Source: Spongilla lacustris
Lineage: Eukaryota; Porifera; Demospongiae; Spongillida; Spongillidae
Length of the DNA: 64,000 nucleotides
Direction: 5' to 3'
NCBI GenBank assembly: GCA_949361645.1
Contig: OX442434.1
Span: 6,019,929-6,083,928, forward strand
The notes under the pieces are model-generated. The model had not been told where the DNA came from and did not search any database. It saw nothing but the letters and a program-made list of their open reading frames with translations. Positions 35,004-46,691 of the stretch are shown piece after piece (positions within the stretch are counted from its first letter, which is position 1; every line of letters starts with the position of its first letter). A program made the translations under genes and the position numbers.

Positions 35004-35409
35004 TCGAGTGAACTTCAGTCTTATTTTTTGAACAAGCCTGAAGGTGATCTTTTCGTACTAAACATCACCCAGGCCACAAATGGTAACCAGTACAAGAATC
35101 GGAGCATTCTACGTCAATCACATGCATCGAACCCTGTTTGAACACAAATTAGAACTCCATGGAGTTCTAATTTGTGTGCATAAGGCGCTCTAATGATAGC
35201 ATACTATATGATATTAAAGTAGTACAGCTGGACTTAGATAATTCAATGCTGCATGTTAAGTTAACAAGTATAGCTACATGTATGCACTGCTGTTCCATTC
35301 ATGTTTGGAGCCCTGCAGCGCCCAACGCCATAGTAACAGTTCAAATGCTAAAGCTGCAAAGCTTCTGGGTATCCATACAGCCCTCCCTCATACCCTCGCT
35401 AGGGCGGAA

Positions 35410-36380
35410 TGGCTAACCCAGTGTTGCCGCGGCCAGCCGTGGCCGTCCGGTAACCGTCAAAAATTGCCGATTTTTGTGCTGACCGTCAGTGATCGTGAAC
35501 CGCCAACATGCCTGGCCGTCTGAGCCGGGAAGTACGGTGGCCGTCATATATTTGGCGGCTGACCATCAAAATTTTAAATATGACGGTCACGATTAATTAA
35601 TTCTTAATAACACTGCAATTATATATATCGGACTTAATTATTAAGATTATACTTTGCCAGTTACATAAACCCATGTGTAACACACTGCTATATCCCATAA
35701 AGTGTTTTGAATAGAGGAAGCTATATCTGTTTTCGTGTGTGATTGGAGTTTTGAAATACAGAGATTTGACCGTCGCGTATATGTAGTATAGCGCGCTGTA
35801 TTATGGCCGACGGACACGACGATCGTAAAGAACCCGATTCTAATTAGGAGGAAGAAAACTGATCCATCGGCCAACTCCCCCAGTTTTCCCAGATTTCCCA
35901 CATTCCCACAATTTCCCCACAATCTCTAAAATGGCACTGAAGTATCTGGCTATTCCAGCATCAGGTACACCATCAGAGCGAGCTAAACTAATACTTGAAC
36001 GCAAGACATGGAGAATGGACTCTGCCCGGCTAGAAAGAGTTTTTGCTGTTACGTTGTAGTTAGACTTCCCTTCTTATAAAATAGGTGTTTATATCTATAA
36101 TGAAGCTGTTCAGCATACTTTTTCTGATTACGCGTACATGTAAGCTTGTACAGGTAATTAATTCCCCGCCCTTGACGGTTGACCGCCGACCGTGACCGCC
36201 AAACTCAAAATTTGACGGTTTTGGCGGTCAGAAATGGCCGTGACCGTGTCGGAAAGGCTGCTAACGGTTGACCGTGGCCGTGACCGGGAAGGATTGATGC
36301 CGGCCATTGCTGGCCGTGACCGTGACCGTCAGGGGTCTAATCCGGTCAGCCGTCCGCTAACCGTCCCGACCACGCCCCCG
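35410..36380 (+). mobile_element. Second hAT-like element with GACCGT subterminal repeats
   Basis: Both ends are dense in GACCGTCA/TGACGGTC and GGCCGT motifs (35430-35590 and 36170-36370), a pattern expected of transposase-binding subterminal repeats. The middle (35931-36060) encodes MALKYLAIPASGTPSERAK followed by a WRMDSARLERV-like end, a hAT dimerisation domain. Exact termini are uncertain: the left may be CAGTGTTGCCGCGGCC at 35419, with the right near 36370. No target duplication was identified. Confidence 0.6.
35931..36060 (+). pseudogene. hAT transposase dimerisation-domain fragment
   Basis: The short frame begins ATG at 35931 and has the YLAIPAS, PSER and LERVF signatures of the hAT C-terminus. 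It differs from the fragment at 28733-28936 and so is a separate hAT lineage. All other transposase parts are missing. Confidence 0.7.
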
Positions 36381-36770
36381 CAAGACCCGTTCGAGCCTTC
36401 CTAGAAGAATAGAAACGGAAAAGGACAAAAAAAAAAACAAGCTGTATATAGTACTGTTTTAGGATGTCTTTTTAAAAAACAGGTGAAATTGATGTACGTG
36501 TAGCCAGAATAATGCAGTCCCGAAGTCCTAGCACCCGCCCGCCCGCATGCTACAAATATAATGTGGAGGACCAGATACTAAAGATTAGTTTGGTGTGGCC
36601 TGAGTAAGAACACAAGCGACCACATCAAAATTCGATTAAAATGGCCGATTTGCCATAACTTAAAAACCACTCCAGACAATGCGCTAAGCCTAGCTCTATG
36701 CACAAATTAGTAGCACAATCCATAGATATTAGACTAATATCTATGCACAATCTGTGCAGCTTTAATAGGT

Positions 36771-37055
36771 CTATTTCCGCAATTCTACGTTCCAAAGACT
36801 GAAGCGGCTAACGATTTGTTCTCGCGGTATGTCCCAAATATCCGTGTACAGCAAATTCCACAGGTCATCGGTTGTCCGGGTCTTGCCATGGGGACTTACG
36901 CCCATTTCAAAATTTCTGGGGTGCAGAATGTATTTATTGCGCGATAATTCAGTGCCCGCAGTGAAATGCTGCATTCTGATTGGACTGCAATCCGTTGCAG
37001 CTAGCTTGTACAAAAACTGTATACGGCGTTTGCACGAGTAGCCAGCGTACATCAC
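36771..37055 (-). CDS. Unrecognised 94-residue ORF
   Basis: The frame MMYAGYSCKRRIQFLY ... DLWNLLYTDIWDIPREQ has balanced composition and looks protein-like, with several aromatic and Cys residues, but I do not recognise it. There are no clear splice partners nearby. It could be an exon of an unknown gene or an old transposon fragment. Confidence 0.3.
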   Translation of the reverse strand: MMYAGYSCKRRIQFLYKLAATDCSPIRMQHFTAGTELSRNKYILHPRNFEMGVSPHGKTRTTDDLWNLLYTDIWDIPREQIVSRFSLWNVELRK

Positions 37056-37710
37056 ACAGTTGATAGCATAAGACGTCCTTCTGGTTGGAAGGAGGCCATG
37101 CCCATGGTATTACTGATAAATGTGTTTGTTTGAATTTGCTCTTTTATATAACAATGTATGGGAGCAGTTGCAAAAATTGATTTCACTCAGCGGAGGCACG
37201 TGCATATGCATGCAAGTGCCACATTTCTCAATAACACTGCATTGAAAAGTTTCAATTTTGCACTGATGAATTATGTCCAAGCCAGTCTATTGCATGTGGC
37301 CTAATTATTTGAGCTTGAGGCCGGCATGCACGTGATAAAACAGTGTTATGACAACACTGATGCACCTGGCACTTATCAAAAGATACCTAGCTCAGTCCAC
37401 TACTGTTGGTGGTGTATACTGCCAACTGTGTGCTGCCATATAACACTCACAGGGCTGTAAACACCCCTCAAACGTAACACCCCTCAAACGTAACACTGAC
37501 CCTATTTGTTTTTCAGCATGTGCATGCATGCAGCCGGATATAAATAATGCACCGCCACTGACCCTATATAGTGTGGACTGAATTAACGCATTTAGTCATG
37601 CATTATGGATTCAAAACTATCTAAGGCAGCACATGCAGCTACATGATGGAATAATGACTCAATATAACCTATTCCAGTTCAGTTATCTATACCTCTTGCG
37701 CCTCTGCATG
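37056..37710. other. Intergenic region
   Basis: A short tandem repeat (CACCCCTCAAACGTAA, about 37465-37495) is the only structure seen. No gene. Confidence 0.35.
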
Positions 37711-38320
37711 TCAATATGGTCCAAACATGTAAGCACTTGGGTGACTCTCGTCCATTCCTCGGAAGAATTCGCGATAGTTATCCCAAAATTCATCGCGGCT
37801 AAGTAAGCTATCTTTGTTTTGATCCACAGCGGCAAAGGAGGCGGGAGCCAGACTTACGTCAACACCGATGCACTGGTAGAAGACCTTCCATTCCTCAAAT
37901 GAGATGACGCCATTGGCGTTAGTATCAATCGCATCAAAGAAGAGGTTGCTAAATCTCTGAGCTATATCGCCTGTGTCCGTTGGGAAAAACAGTTTTATCA
38001 GCACAGAGACAATCATTTCAGACCGTACTGACGTACCTTCAACGATCAGATGCATCGTTTCGACCCAGTCTCTCACAGTAGGAGGCTTGCCTTGAGCACA
38101 ATTGCGAATCACTTCCCACATCTCGAGGAAAGTATCAATCTGGCGTTTATATTGCACTTCATTCAATTTTCCTATGGTTTTGCACCTTTCCGCAATTAAA
38201 TATCAGTAAGTCAGCTTCTTCCATATAGCCGTTCTTATTTGTGTCAATGATGTTGAATATGGATGTCATTTTCCGCACCCAAAACGCACTTTTCATATGA
38301 TCAATATTTATAGTGGCCAT
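37711..38320 (-). CDS. EF-hand calcium-binding protein, sarcoplasmic/photoprotein type, with frameshift
   Basis: The minus-strand frame starting at 38320 (MATINIDHMKSAFW) and the frame 38166-37711 together give about 202 residues once a single-base slip at a run of four A (38167-38170) is allowed. Three EF-hand loops are visible: IDTNKNGYMEEAD, IDTNANGVISFEE and VDQNKDSLLSRDE. The W..KM..IFNIID start and the SAYMFGPY end are typical of the sarcoplasmic calcium-binding / calexcitin / luciferin-binding / photoprotein superfamily of about 190-200 residues. These buffer calcium, and some members bind coelenterazine. There is no reason here to claim bioluminescence. The slip may be a sequencing error or mark a recent pseudogene. 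A TATTTAAA box lies about 60 bases upstream of the start on the minus strand. Confidence 0.75.
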
Positions 38321-39169
38321 ACTCAGTTCTACGCGTCGTGACTGGATGATATATCAACCAGGCCAAGAGCCGCTATTTAAATAGTCACAGCGAACTATTA
38401 CGCTATACATTAAAATTTATGCGCTTCAACAAATTCCGTCCTCGACCTCAGGGGGTGTTTACCGCACCGTTTAAGTGTCCAGCTGTAATGCGATGCGTCT
38501 GACGAGATTAATGACAAACAGATGACAGCAAAGTACTTGAGCAGGTGTGGAAAGAGGGCTGCTTGTCCCCATAGATCAGAGTGGCAGCAGTAATTAACAC
38601 TAGCTCCTTTATCTATGGGACAAGCACATCTGTTAAAGCATATGTTTGTCATCGATCATCCACATCCGACTGTGCCACTAACCCTAATAAAAAAATTTTA
38701 ATTCTATTTTTAATTCTACTTCGGATTCTAGGGATAATAGCTGACCGCGTTATTCTATGTACTGCGTGATTATTAATATCTAGATTTATGTCATTTAAGT
38801 CACTTATACTATAAAAGCGCAAATCACTGATACTCGTATCCGTATCCGCCTCTGTTTTATTCTATTACATAGAATAAAGCTACATGTACAAATTTTACCA
38901 TTTAAGTATGCCGGCCCGGAATCGCACTGCTTTAGCCCTGCTACAGCTTCCGCTCTTAACATTTGTGTTTGGGATTCTATCTGTACTATGATGCTGTATA
39001 CAATATTTGTGTATTAAAGAAACTTGTTTTTCATGACTGATTTTTGACATTGAACTTTTAAGCCGAAATCTTTTTTGTGGTTTTCTAGGGGTATCTGCCT
39101 CTGTCACTTCCCCCATCTGCCTCTGTCACTGCCCCCATCTACCTATTTTACTGCCCCTAATGGTCCTAT
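38321..39169. other. Intergenic region upstream of EF-hand gene
   Basis: The stretch contains weak minus-strand frames (38410-38652, 38895-39116) with no recognisable domains. The TTTAAATA motif near 38380 could be the TATA box of the EF-hand gene. Confidence 0.35.
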
Positions 39170-39420
39170 CAGTAGTGTATCCAGGATTTCAGTGAGGAGG
39201 GTGCTTCAGCCCAAATATGAAAATCAGGGGTGGAGGGGGGGGGGGGGGGGGGAGGGGGTTGCTGTCCGCTTTAGGTCCAATACAATAAGCAGAGCTCCTA
39301 AAACCATTGTAATAAGGTACGCTTTATTTTGCTGCAATACCGATTATGTAATCATTAATGATTACTTTGGCCAAGGGGGGTGCTCAAGCACCTGGAGCAC
39401 CCCCCTTGGATACGCCACTG
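39170..39420. mobile_element. Short hAT-type MITE with poly-G
   Basis: Left end CAGTAGTGTATCCAGGATTT and right end CCCTTGGATACGCCACTG are imperfect inverted copies. A G run (about 39234-39253) follows the left end, and GGGGTGCTCAAGCACC precedes the right end, as in the element at 7007-8007. At 251 bases it is a short member of the same group. Confidence 0.65.
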
Positions 39421-39473
39421 CGTCAATGCTTTCAATATGGGTCATTACCTTACAATGACATATACATTTGATT

Positions 39474-42125
39474 CTGTCTAAAATAGAGACAGTCAACAAT
39501 CAGCAACCAACCGGCTATAGGTGTGTTGCTTACTACTGATGCAACATTGTGATGGACTGCCACAGTAGAAAAAATCAAATCACCAAATCAAGTCTTCCCA
39601 ATAAAAAGGATCCAGCTCGGCTTCTTCTTTGCCTGAATGAACTAGTTAATTGAGAGTGATGGCTAAAATCTAACTTATTCTGCAGACTAGCTCAATGAAA
39701 CCAGACATGGAGGGCTATCAGTTCTGCATTAACAAAATAACATTTGACTTTTTGTTTCCCTTGAGTATGAGCTACTCATATCCATGTCGGCAAGGAGCTT
39801 GGTGTAAGTTCTAAACTGCAGCAGGGTGAGGATAAAGAAGTGGCTGTAAAATTGGTGGATATGATTGTAAAGCTGTGGATTACTGTTAGGGGGTTTTCAT
39901 GTGCCAGTGCAGTGCTTGGATTGAGCAGTACAAGAAAGTTACCAAGAAGCTATATCTCAAACATCTAAACCCGTTAAAAAACAGGTCACTTTAAAAACTC
40001 CAGAATGCATGTGTAGCCTGCTTATTAAACTTTGTTATGATTCGTTGGTTAGTTAATTGCATGATTCATGCAGTCCTTCATATATACTCGCGTAGTTGCA
40101 GAGGGGCTCGGCACTTCCATGATTTCAGTGCATGTTTTATACTCCACTGCAAGCTGACTATGGTTATACAAACTAGTGTTTATACCAAAGTTACATGTGT
40201 TTTTTTTAGTTTGTAGCCTGTAACCAGTCAGCGTGCAGTGCTCAAGATAAGGGGCTGCAGTTGTGTTTCCATAAAGAGGTGTGGGTTAGATCTGTTTACC
40301 TTTTTCTGCCTGCCACAGCCAACCTTCTTGGTTGTGGTGTGTACATATTCATAGCCATGTACATGCATGGTACTGCAACCAAGTTGGTTGCTTACCATGC
40401 ACGCGGGTTAAATCAAGATCTGTTGGTTTTTACTCTTCAAACTGTATTTTGGTTTGAATGAAGTTTGCATGTACCAGTCATTTAGGATTGGGAAAAAAAA
40501 CTAGTTTGCCAAATGGGATTTGAACCTACAGTCATATGCTTTCCACCCCCCATCATCCATCTCACCCTGTCAAATAGGTGTTTATAGCTACCAAATTATT
40601 TTTGGGACATGAACATGTAGCTTTGAAACATTACACCAATTACATGAACTTGCATGGCTTCAGTTTGTCCTGCCCTTCATTCCACACATGAGCAAAAATT
40701 CATTTAAGGTCAGGCAGTCAGTTACATGTGCCAATGTGGGTTATTACCTCACATATATATATATACATCTTTGATTCTGTCTGAAAACAGCCAACAATCA
40801 GCAGCCAACTATACTATAGATGTGTCCCGATTGCTTACCGGGTATTGACGCAACAATGCAATGGACTGCCACAGCATGTAGTGCAGAAACAAATCAAATC
40901 GTCCCAATAAAAACCGTGGTTTTACTCGGGATAAGGCCCGTGGTTTTACATGCACGTTGCAACTCAATGAATATGGGTAAAACTCAATATTTGAGTTGCC
41001 GCAACATGTTCTACATGAATGTACATGTATCCCGAGTAAAACCACTGAAACCATTTCGCATGCAAGTATATGAGGGCTGAATCATACAATTGTTCTGTAC
41101 AACTAACCAACGAATCATAACTGACAAAGTTTAATAAACAGGCTGACCTCAAAGCACACATGCATTCTGGAGTTTGAAGTGATCTGTTTTTTTTTTTTTT
41201 TTTAAACAGGCTCAATCCAAGCACTGGCACATGAAAATCCCATAACAGTAATCCACAGTTCGACAATCATATATAACCATGAACCAATTTTACAGCCATG
41301 CAATCCATTATCCTCACTCTGCTGCAGTTTAGAAATTACACCAAGCTCCTTAAGCTTGCCGACATGAATATGAGTATATATAGCTCATACTCAAGGGAAA
41401 CAAAAAGTCAATTAAAATGTTTTTTTTTAAATGCAGAACTGATAGCCCTCCACGTTGCAGAATAAGTTAGATTTTAGCCATCACTAGCTCTCAATTAACT
41501 AGTTCATTCAGGCAAACAAGAAGCCGAGCTGGATCCTTTTTATTGGGAAGATTTGATTTGTTTCTGCACTACATGCAGTGGCAGTCCATTGCATTGTTGC
41601 ATCAATACCCAGTATAAGCGACACATCTATAGTTGGCTGCTGATTGTTGGCTGTTTTAATCATGATTTCAGACAGAATCAAAGATATATGGAGGTAATAA
41701 CCCACACTGAAAGCATTGGCACATGTAACTGACTTTGCCTGACCTTAAATGTGGTCATAATGAATTTTTGCTCATGAGTGGAATGAACTGAGGGCAGGAC
41801 AAACTGAAGCCAAGTTCATGTAATTGGTGTAATGTTTCAAAGCTACATGGTCACGTCCCAAAAATAATTTGGTAGCTATATACACCTATTTGACATGGTG
41901 AGATGGATAGTGGGGGATGGAAAGCATATGACTGTAGGTTCAAATCCCATTTGGCAAACTAGTTTTTTTCCCCAATCCTAAATGACTGGTACATGCAAAC
42001 TTCATTCTAACCAAAATACAGTTTGAAGAGTAAAAACCAACAGATCTTGATTTAACCATAAACTGAGTGTGGTTAGCAACCAACTTATTTGCAGTGTAGG
42101 GAACCATGCATGTTGCATGCAGAAC
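39474..42125. repeat. Cluster of three copies of one interspersed repeat
   Basis: Copy 1 (39474-40020) and copy 2 (about 40340-40915) are direct. Copy 3 (41157-42125) is inverted and most complete. Diagnostic shared blocks are CAACAATCAGCAGCCAAC, GGACTGCCACAG, the GCTGCAGTTTAGAA block, CAAATGGGATTTGAACC and AATCAAGATCTGTTGG. No transposase is recognisable. Between copies 2 and 3 lies a hairpin: GTGGTTTTACTCGGGAT at 40917 and its reverse complement at 41028. Confidence 0.7.
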
Positions 42126-42483
42126 ATTGTGACCCAGAAGTATGCTTAGGAAAATCAAACTTGGGCTGATTTGGTGTCCCCCTGTCAGTAGCAGGACACG
42201 AACATTGAGTAATATCTATGTATTGAACGCAGAGGTTAGGATTAAAGAGAGGTAGGGTGGGCCCGTAGGACCCCTTGGGTGTAGGGTATAGGGTCGCGTG
42301 CCACTCGAATCCTGTGTCAAATTACACTTGGGGTGCTACCTGGCCTCCAAACATTGAATGAAACAGGCAGAAAATTATAAATTGACCAGCCTCATTCAAA
42401 AGCTGACACTATACAAGTCCTCAGTGGCGCTGACTGCCATTCCACGGAGGTGCAAGATATGCATGTTTCATGGCCCACTCCAC
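42126..42483. other. Spacer
   Basis: No gene or repeat recognised between the repeat cluster and MITE copy C. Confidence 0.3.
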
Positions 42484-42755
42484 TAAAAACATTCTCTCTG
42501 AGAAAGTTGTTGGTTTATAGATCTAGGGTTTGAAGGCAATGGTGGCGTAAAAAGGAAGGGAACAAGGGATCAACGATGATACGAATTTTTTTTAATAGTC
42601 CTATCTTTAGCACTTTTGTAATACGTACATTTTACGTTGCTAAATATAGGACTATTAAAAAAATTCGTATCATCGTTGATCCCTTATTCGCTTCCTTTTT
42701 ACACCACCATTGCCTTCAAATCCTATATACCACCAACTTTCTCAGAGTATCTTGT
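42484..42755. mobile_element. Foldback MITE, related to AACAAGATAT family, copy C
   Basis: A hairpin with arms containing TTGAAGGCAATGGTGG, AAAGGAAGGGAACAAGGGAT and a long stem GATGATACGAATTTTTTT. The right end is TATCTTGTT. Outer arms share the CTCTGAGAAAGTT motif with copy D. Confidence 0.75.
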
Positions 42756-43237
42756 TTGATCAGTTCATATTTTTACTACTAGTACTAATATAATCATAAC
42801 CTGCAAACGGTCTGGCGACTTGCACAAAACATGAAAATTATCGTCTTTCCATTCTGGTTCGATAGCAACAAAGAGCTACACTATCCGTTTCTCGGTTCGT
42901 GAGTTATACGCGGGTCACGTTTTTGTAATGACTTCATGAAACGGCACAAATCCTATATGAAAGCCGGCTCAAAATATTGTACAAATACAAATTCTCGCGC
43001 GCGCAACATCAGCAATGCAAATTGCTTGCAAAAAAAAAGCACAAGGCCACATCATTGGACATGCCTGCAAAAGCTGCATGTGCCGGCTTTTGTGCTTTTT
43101 GGGGGGTATACATGTATAAAATCACTCATGCAAGAAAACCCCCATGAGACTGAGAGTGGCAACAAGCCTAGCTCCTATAAAGCCACGCCATACCACCGAA
43201 GAGCATCTATAGTAAACAGCTTTCTCACTAGTTATAC

Positions 43238-45037
43238 ATGGCAAGCCGACCCCACCGGCCCGCGCCGTTACCCAGCGGAACACCGAGAATTCTCGTATCC
43301 GGTTATCTGACCAAGAGAACGAAAAACTTTAAATCATGGAAAAAGCGCTGGTGGCAGCTTTCAACAGACGGAATGCTGCTTTATTTCAAGAACGAGAGTC
43401 GCCACAAACTTTTGCGAGAAATCGACATAGCGGGGGCCTGTTATGACGTTTGCCTTGGAGCGGACAAAGTAAAAGTCACATTTCCCACCACAATCCCGCC
43501 AAACTGCTGTTTCTCGTTTTGCGTTTTAAAAAGGACCTATTATGTGTACGCAGCTACAGAAGCGGAAGCCAAGCGTTGGACCGAGTGCATCGCGCATGTA
43601 TCAGGTGTACTTCGGCGTAAAAGAGAAGTGCAGTATAAGGCTTCGTTCCGGCGGGACCAGCAGCCGACTCAGCGAGATACCAGTGACGTCACGGCCAGTA
43701 GAAGAGAGAAACAATTGAATCGGCACTCCTATACTGATTCGATTCAGACCGACTCACAAGAGGATGAAGACACTCTAACGGAGCTGCCTGTATTTGGTAG
43801 CGACAAGGGCGCGATGCGGTATGGTTCCGTCCCGACACGTTTGGACGACCTAAGAGAGACAGAAGTGGACAGTGCTCAGGCCAAACCGAGCCACGCGGCT
43901 AGTACAATACATTTGCAAAATAGTGAGCATATGACCACTAGCCCGAACTTTTTGACACTCCAATACGTACGGCGGTCGTCACCATCGAAGAAAATTTCGT
44001 TCGTAGGCGAAAACATTGGAGATCACAACCCTCACAGAACAGAAGTTTCAGCTGCATCGGCTGCCCAGAGGGGAGGAGCGTTCATATCTTATGCAAAGGA
44101 TTTGGAACAGCTGGAGAAACAAGAAGCCGAAATCCGGAAAAAGCTGAAGGAGCTAGATGCGCCGTCTCCCAAAAGATCCGCTTCTGTTTTGCAACTTGGG
44201 AAAGCAAAAGACGAATATGCTCAAGCCATTGCATTAGGTATGCCTATTCTGCCTTCGATGCTGAAGCAAAGAAGCCTGGGTGAGCTCTCTGCTAACAGCG
44301 GCGCCCCTCCAATTATGCCCAAGCCGATTCTGCGAAATTCTGGCAGAAGAAAGGAGCTACGGCAGGATGCCACCCCATCTGTTCCCGATAACAGTCCTAA
44401 CTTTACTGAGGACCGCACTACTGGCTCAAACCCTCCTGAATCCCCTCCACCCCCTCCTCTTCCACCCAAGCCAGCCGCCCTTCCACCCGCACCTCCGTGC
44501 CCACCTACTCCCACTCTAACACCCCCAAGTCCCTCGATAACCTTTCAAAGCACCATTCCTAATGCAACCACACCGTCCTCTTCGAAATCTTCCTCAGTAC
44601 TGCTGTGGCAAACGAGTGACTACTGGGGTCTGAATGGAACCAAAACCTCTTCCGTGCGGACTGACGATGCCAGTAATTGGGCACGTGACGAAATAAAAAA
44701 GGTGGGTGAGATTTTTAAAAGTAGTGGGTGCGCTTGTCATTTAAATACCCGTGTTGTCTGGTCAGTTAGTATCAGAAATTAAACGACTTGGAAAGGCCAA
44801 CTCAGAAGGGCAGGCAACCCTTACGTACGGTGATTTGATTGCGGGAACAGACTCTCTCTTTGAAGCTCTGCTTGGAACATTGCTATCTGCTAAGAAACAC
44901 AAGGTATATATTTTTAAAAGTAGGACAATCAAGTTAACTTCTCTTGCGTCATGCAGGTGGTCAGTTTTGAACCGGAGGCCCTCTTTCAAGGCCACAATGA
45001 TGATGCCATCATTACGCTCCTGAAGGAAGATATTTGA
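43238..45037 (+). CDS. PH-domain and Costars-domain fusion protein
   Basis: Three exons (43238-44701, 44766-44903, 44957-45037) join in phase to 560 residues. Residues about 19-125 form a PH domain: SGYLTKRTKNFKSWKKRWW, then LYFKNES, and a final ATEAEAKRWTECIAHV helix containing the conserved Trp. A basic/Ser-rich middle, a short coiled segment (LEQLEKQEAEIRKKLKEL) and a Pro-rich stretch with PPPPPLPPKP, a possible SH3/EVH1 ligand, follow. The last 73 residues are a Costars domain: LVSEIKRLGK, TYGDLI, LFEALLGTLLSAKKHK, and FQGHNDDAIITLL. Costars occurs in ABRACL and at the C-terminus of ABRA/STARS, regulators of actin and Rho/MRTF signalling. A membrane-lipid-binding PH plus Costars suggests an actin regulator at membranes; this is inference. 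The start at 43238 is the first ATG that leaves the PH domain complete. Confidence 0.85.
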
Positions 45038-45194
45038 TATTCTGCATGATCCCTCGAGAATAGTGTGTATATCTTTTGGTTCACCGATTTTATTATTGTA
45101 TACATGTTAGTGGTACGGTTGGGTTGCCGGGCCGTTGCAAAGCTCAGAACATGAATATAATAATTCAAAATGAGTTGTTAATTTTAATGATCAC

Positions 45195-45604
45195 CTTGTG
45201 ACGTAGAAAAAAAAAATTGAGTAAAGAGTGAGGAAACAAAAGATTAAGGGTATTATGCAATTATGAAATTTCAGACCTACATTATTTAGCTATTTAGATG
45301 CCGGCATGCTAGCATATTAATACCATCATTCAATCATTATGCATGACTCGATACAAGACTGATATAAAAACATTCCTCTGAGAAAGTTAGTGGTGTGTGT
45401 ATAGGATTTGAAGGCAATGATGGTGTAAAAAGTAAGGGAACAAGGGATTGGACATGTGATAAACACAATATGCACTTTGTAGGACGACATTACATTTACG
45501 GTGCTAATTATAAATACAGGAATATTCTTCAGTTACTACCATTGCCTTCAAATCCTATATACCACTGACCAACTTCCTCAGAGAGAATGATTTTATATCT
45601 TGTT
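45195..45604. mobile_element. Foldback MITE copies D and E (partial)
   Basis: 45195-45340 is a half-copy (GAGTAAAGAGTGAGGAAACAA, then CCTACATTATTTAGC) of the copy-A type. 45358-45604 is a copy of the copy-C type, with GATATAAAAACATTC and CTCTGAGAAAGTTAGTGG on the left, TTGAAGGCAATGATGG, GGGAACAAGGGAT, and the right end TTTTATATCTTGTT. The stem centre has decayed. Confidence 0.65.
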
Positions 45605-46199
45605 TCATGCATTTTTTTTACTGCACAACTCCTACAGTAAAGTACATACAATACATAGGTTTGTATATACATGTATGACCAAAAAAAAAAATCCATCCAT
45701 TGTTATGTCACCTTTGCAGCTGCTCTAGTAACACGCACGCCAAGCTTATCAAAATGTTCCATTCAACATTAGCTGACACGAGATTTCATTCAGGATCAGC
45801 ATGCATCGCACCGAACTCTAATTCAATCGGCTTTGGCGGTATTCCTCTCTTCGTTTGGATCTCCTCTTTCGTTCTCGTGGAGGCATTTTGACAAACACAA
45901 CTTTGATAGGCACACGTGACGAACAAACAGTTACAAGTAGTACAGGGCCTATTCGACGGCATTATTGTAAATTATACCGTAAGTCTCTAATCATACGTAC
46001 GTTTGGCAACTCAATATGACATAATTAATACGTATGCAGCTGTATGCCAAATCTGGCAGTCAGCAGGTAAATTCCACAGCTATTTGATGCAATTGGCGCT
46101 CTTTAAAATCTTTCCTATCCCTAGCTATTTTCACCCAGGAAGAAGACGACTACGGAGAAAAATGGGCCTGGAAACGAGCACAGTATGAGCTTTTTTAAA

Positions 46200-46347
46200 A
46201 ACGGTCTGACAACAATGAAAATGATGATCGTCTTTCCATTCTGGTTCGATAGCAACAAAGAGCTAAACTATCCGTTTCTCGTTACGCGAGTTATTCGCGG
46301 GTCACGTATTTTTAATGACTTCATGATACAGCACAAATCCTACATAT
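46200..46347. repeat. Copy of a 150-bp segment also present at 42808-42959
   Basis: ACGGTCTG, GTCTTTCCATTCTGGTTCGA and the following GCGGGTCACGT and TGACTTCATGA blocks occur in the same order and orientation on both sides of the PH-Costars gene. A short plus-strand frame here (46185-46391) is also partly present in the other copy, but no family is recognised. Confidence 0.75.
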
Positions 46348-46425
46348 GGGATCCTGGACAGTTATTTATAGTCACGTACCCAGACGTATAAATGTTTACA
46401 TCTGGGTACGAGCCTAAGTTACTTG

Positions 46426-46571
46426 CACTGCAAGCAGACTTAGTCTGAGACTATGGTTGTACCAGAGATAATATTATCTCTGGTTGTACTTTGGGGAAAG
46501 TGCACATAATCAAATTATGTGCGCTTTCCCCAAAGTCATACAGTTCGTATAACCATAGTCTGCTTGCAGTG
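46426..46571. mobile_element. 146-bp hairpin MITE
   Basis: The ends CACTGCAAGCAGACT and AGTCTGCTTGCAGTG are exact inverted copies, and an inner stem pairs TTTGGGGAAAGTGCACATAAT with its reverse complement around a 3-base loop. A short AGAGATAATATTATCTCT palindrome interrupts the left arm only. Confidence 0.8.
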
Positions 46572-46691
46572 TTACATGCCTGATGACGATCTGACGTAAA
46601 AAATATCTCATTTATTACGTCATGGCACGCGAGACTATACATGTGCATGTAATCAATCCCCGGCCTTTAAAAATCTCCAGTCCATGATCCA

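Noticed and set aside
35647..35922. 91-residue minus-strand ORF
   Set aside because: It lies inside the second hAT-like element, has no recognisable family and is antisense to the transposase fragment's region.
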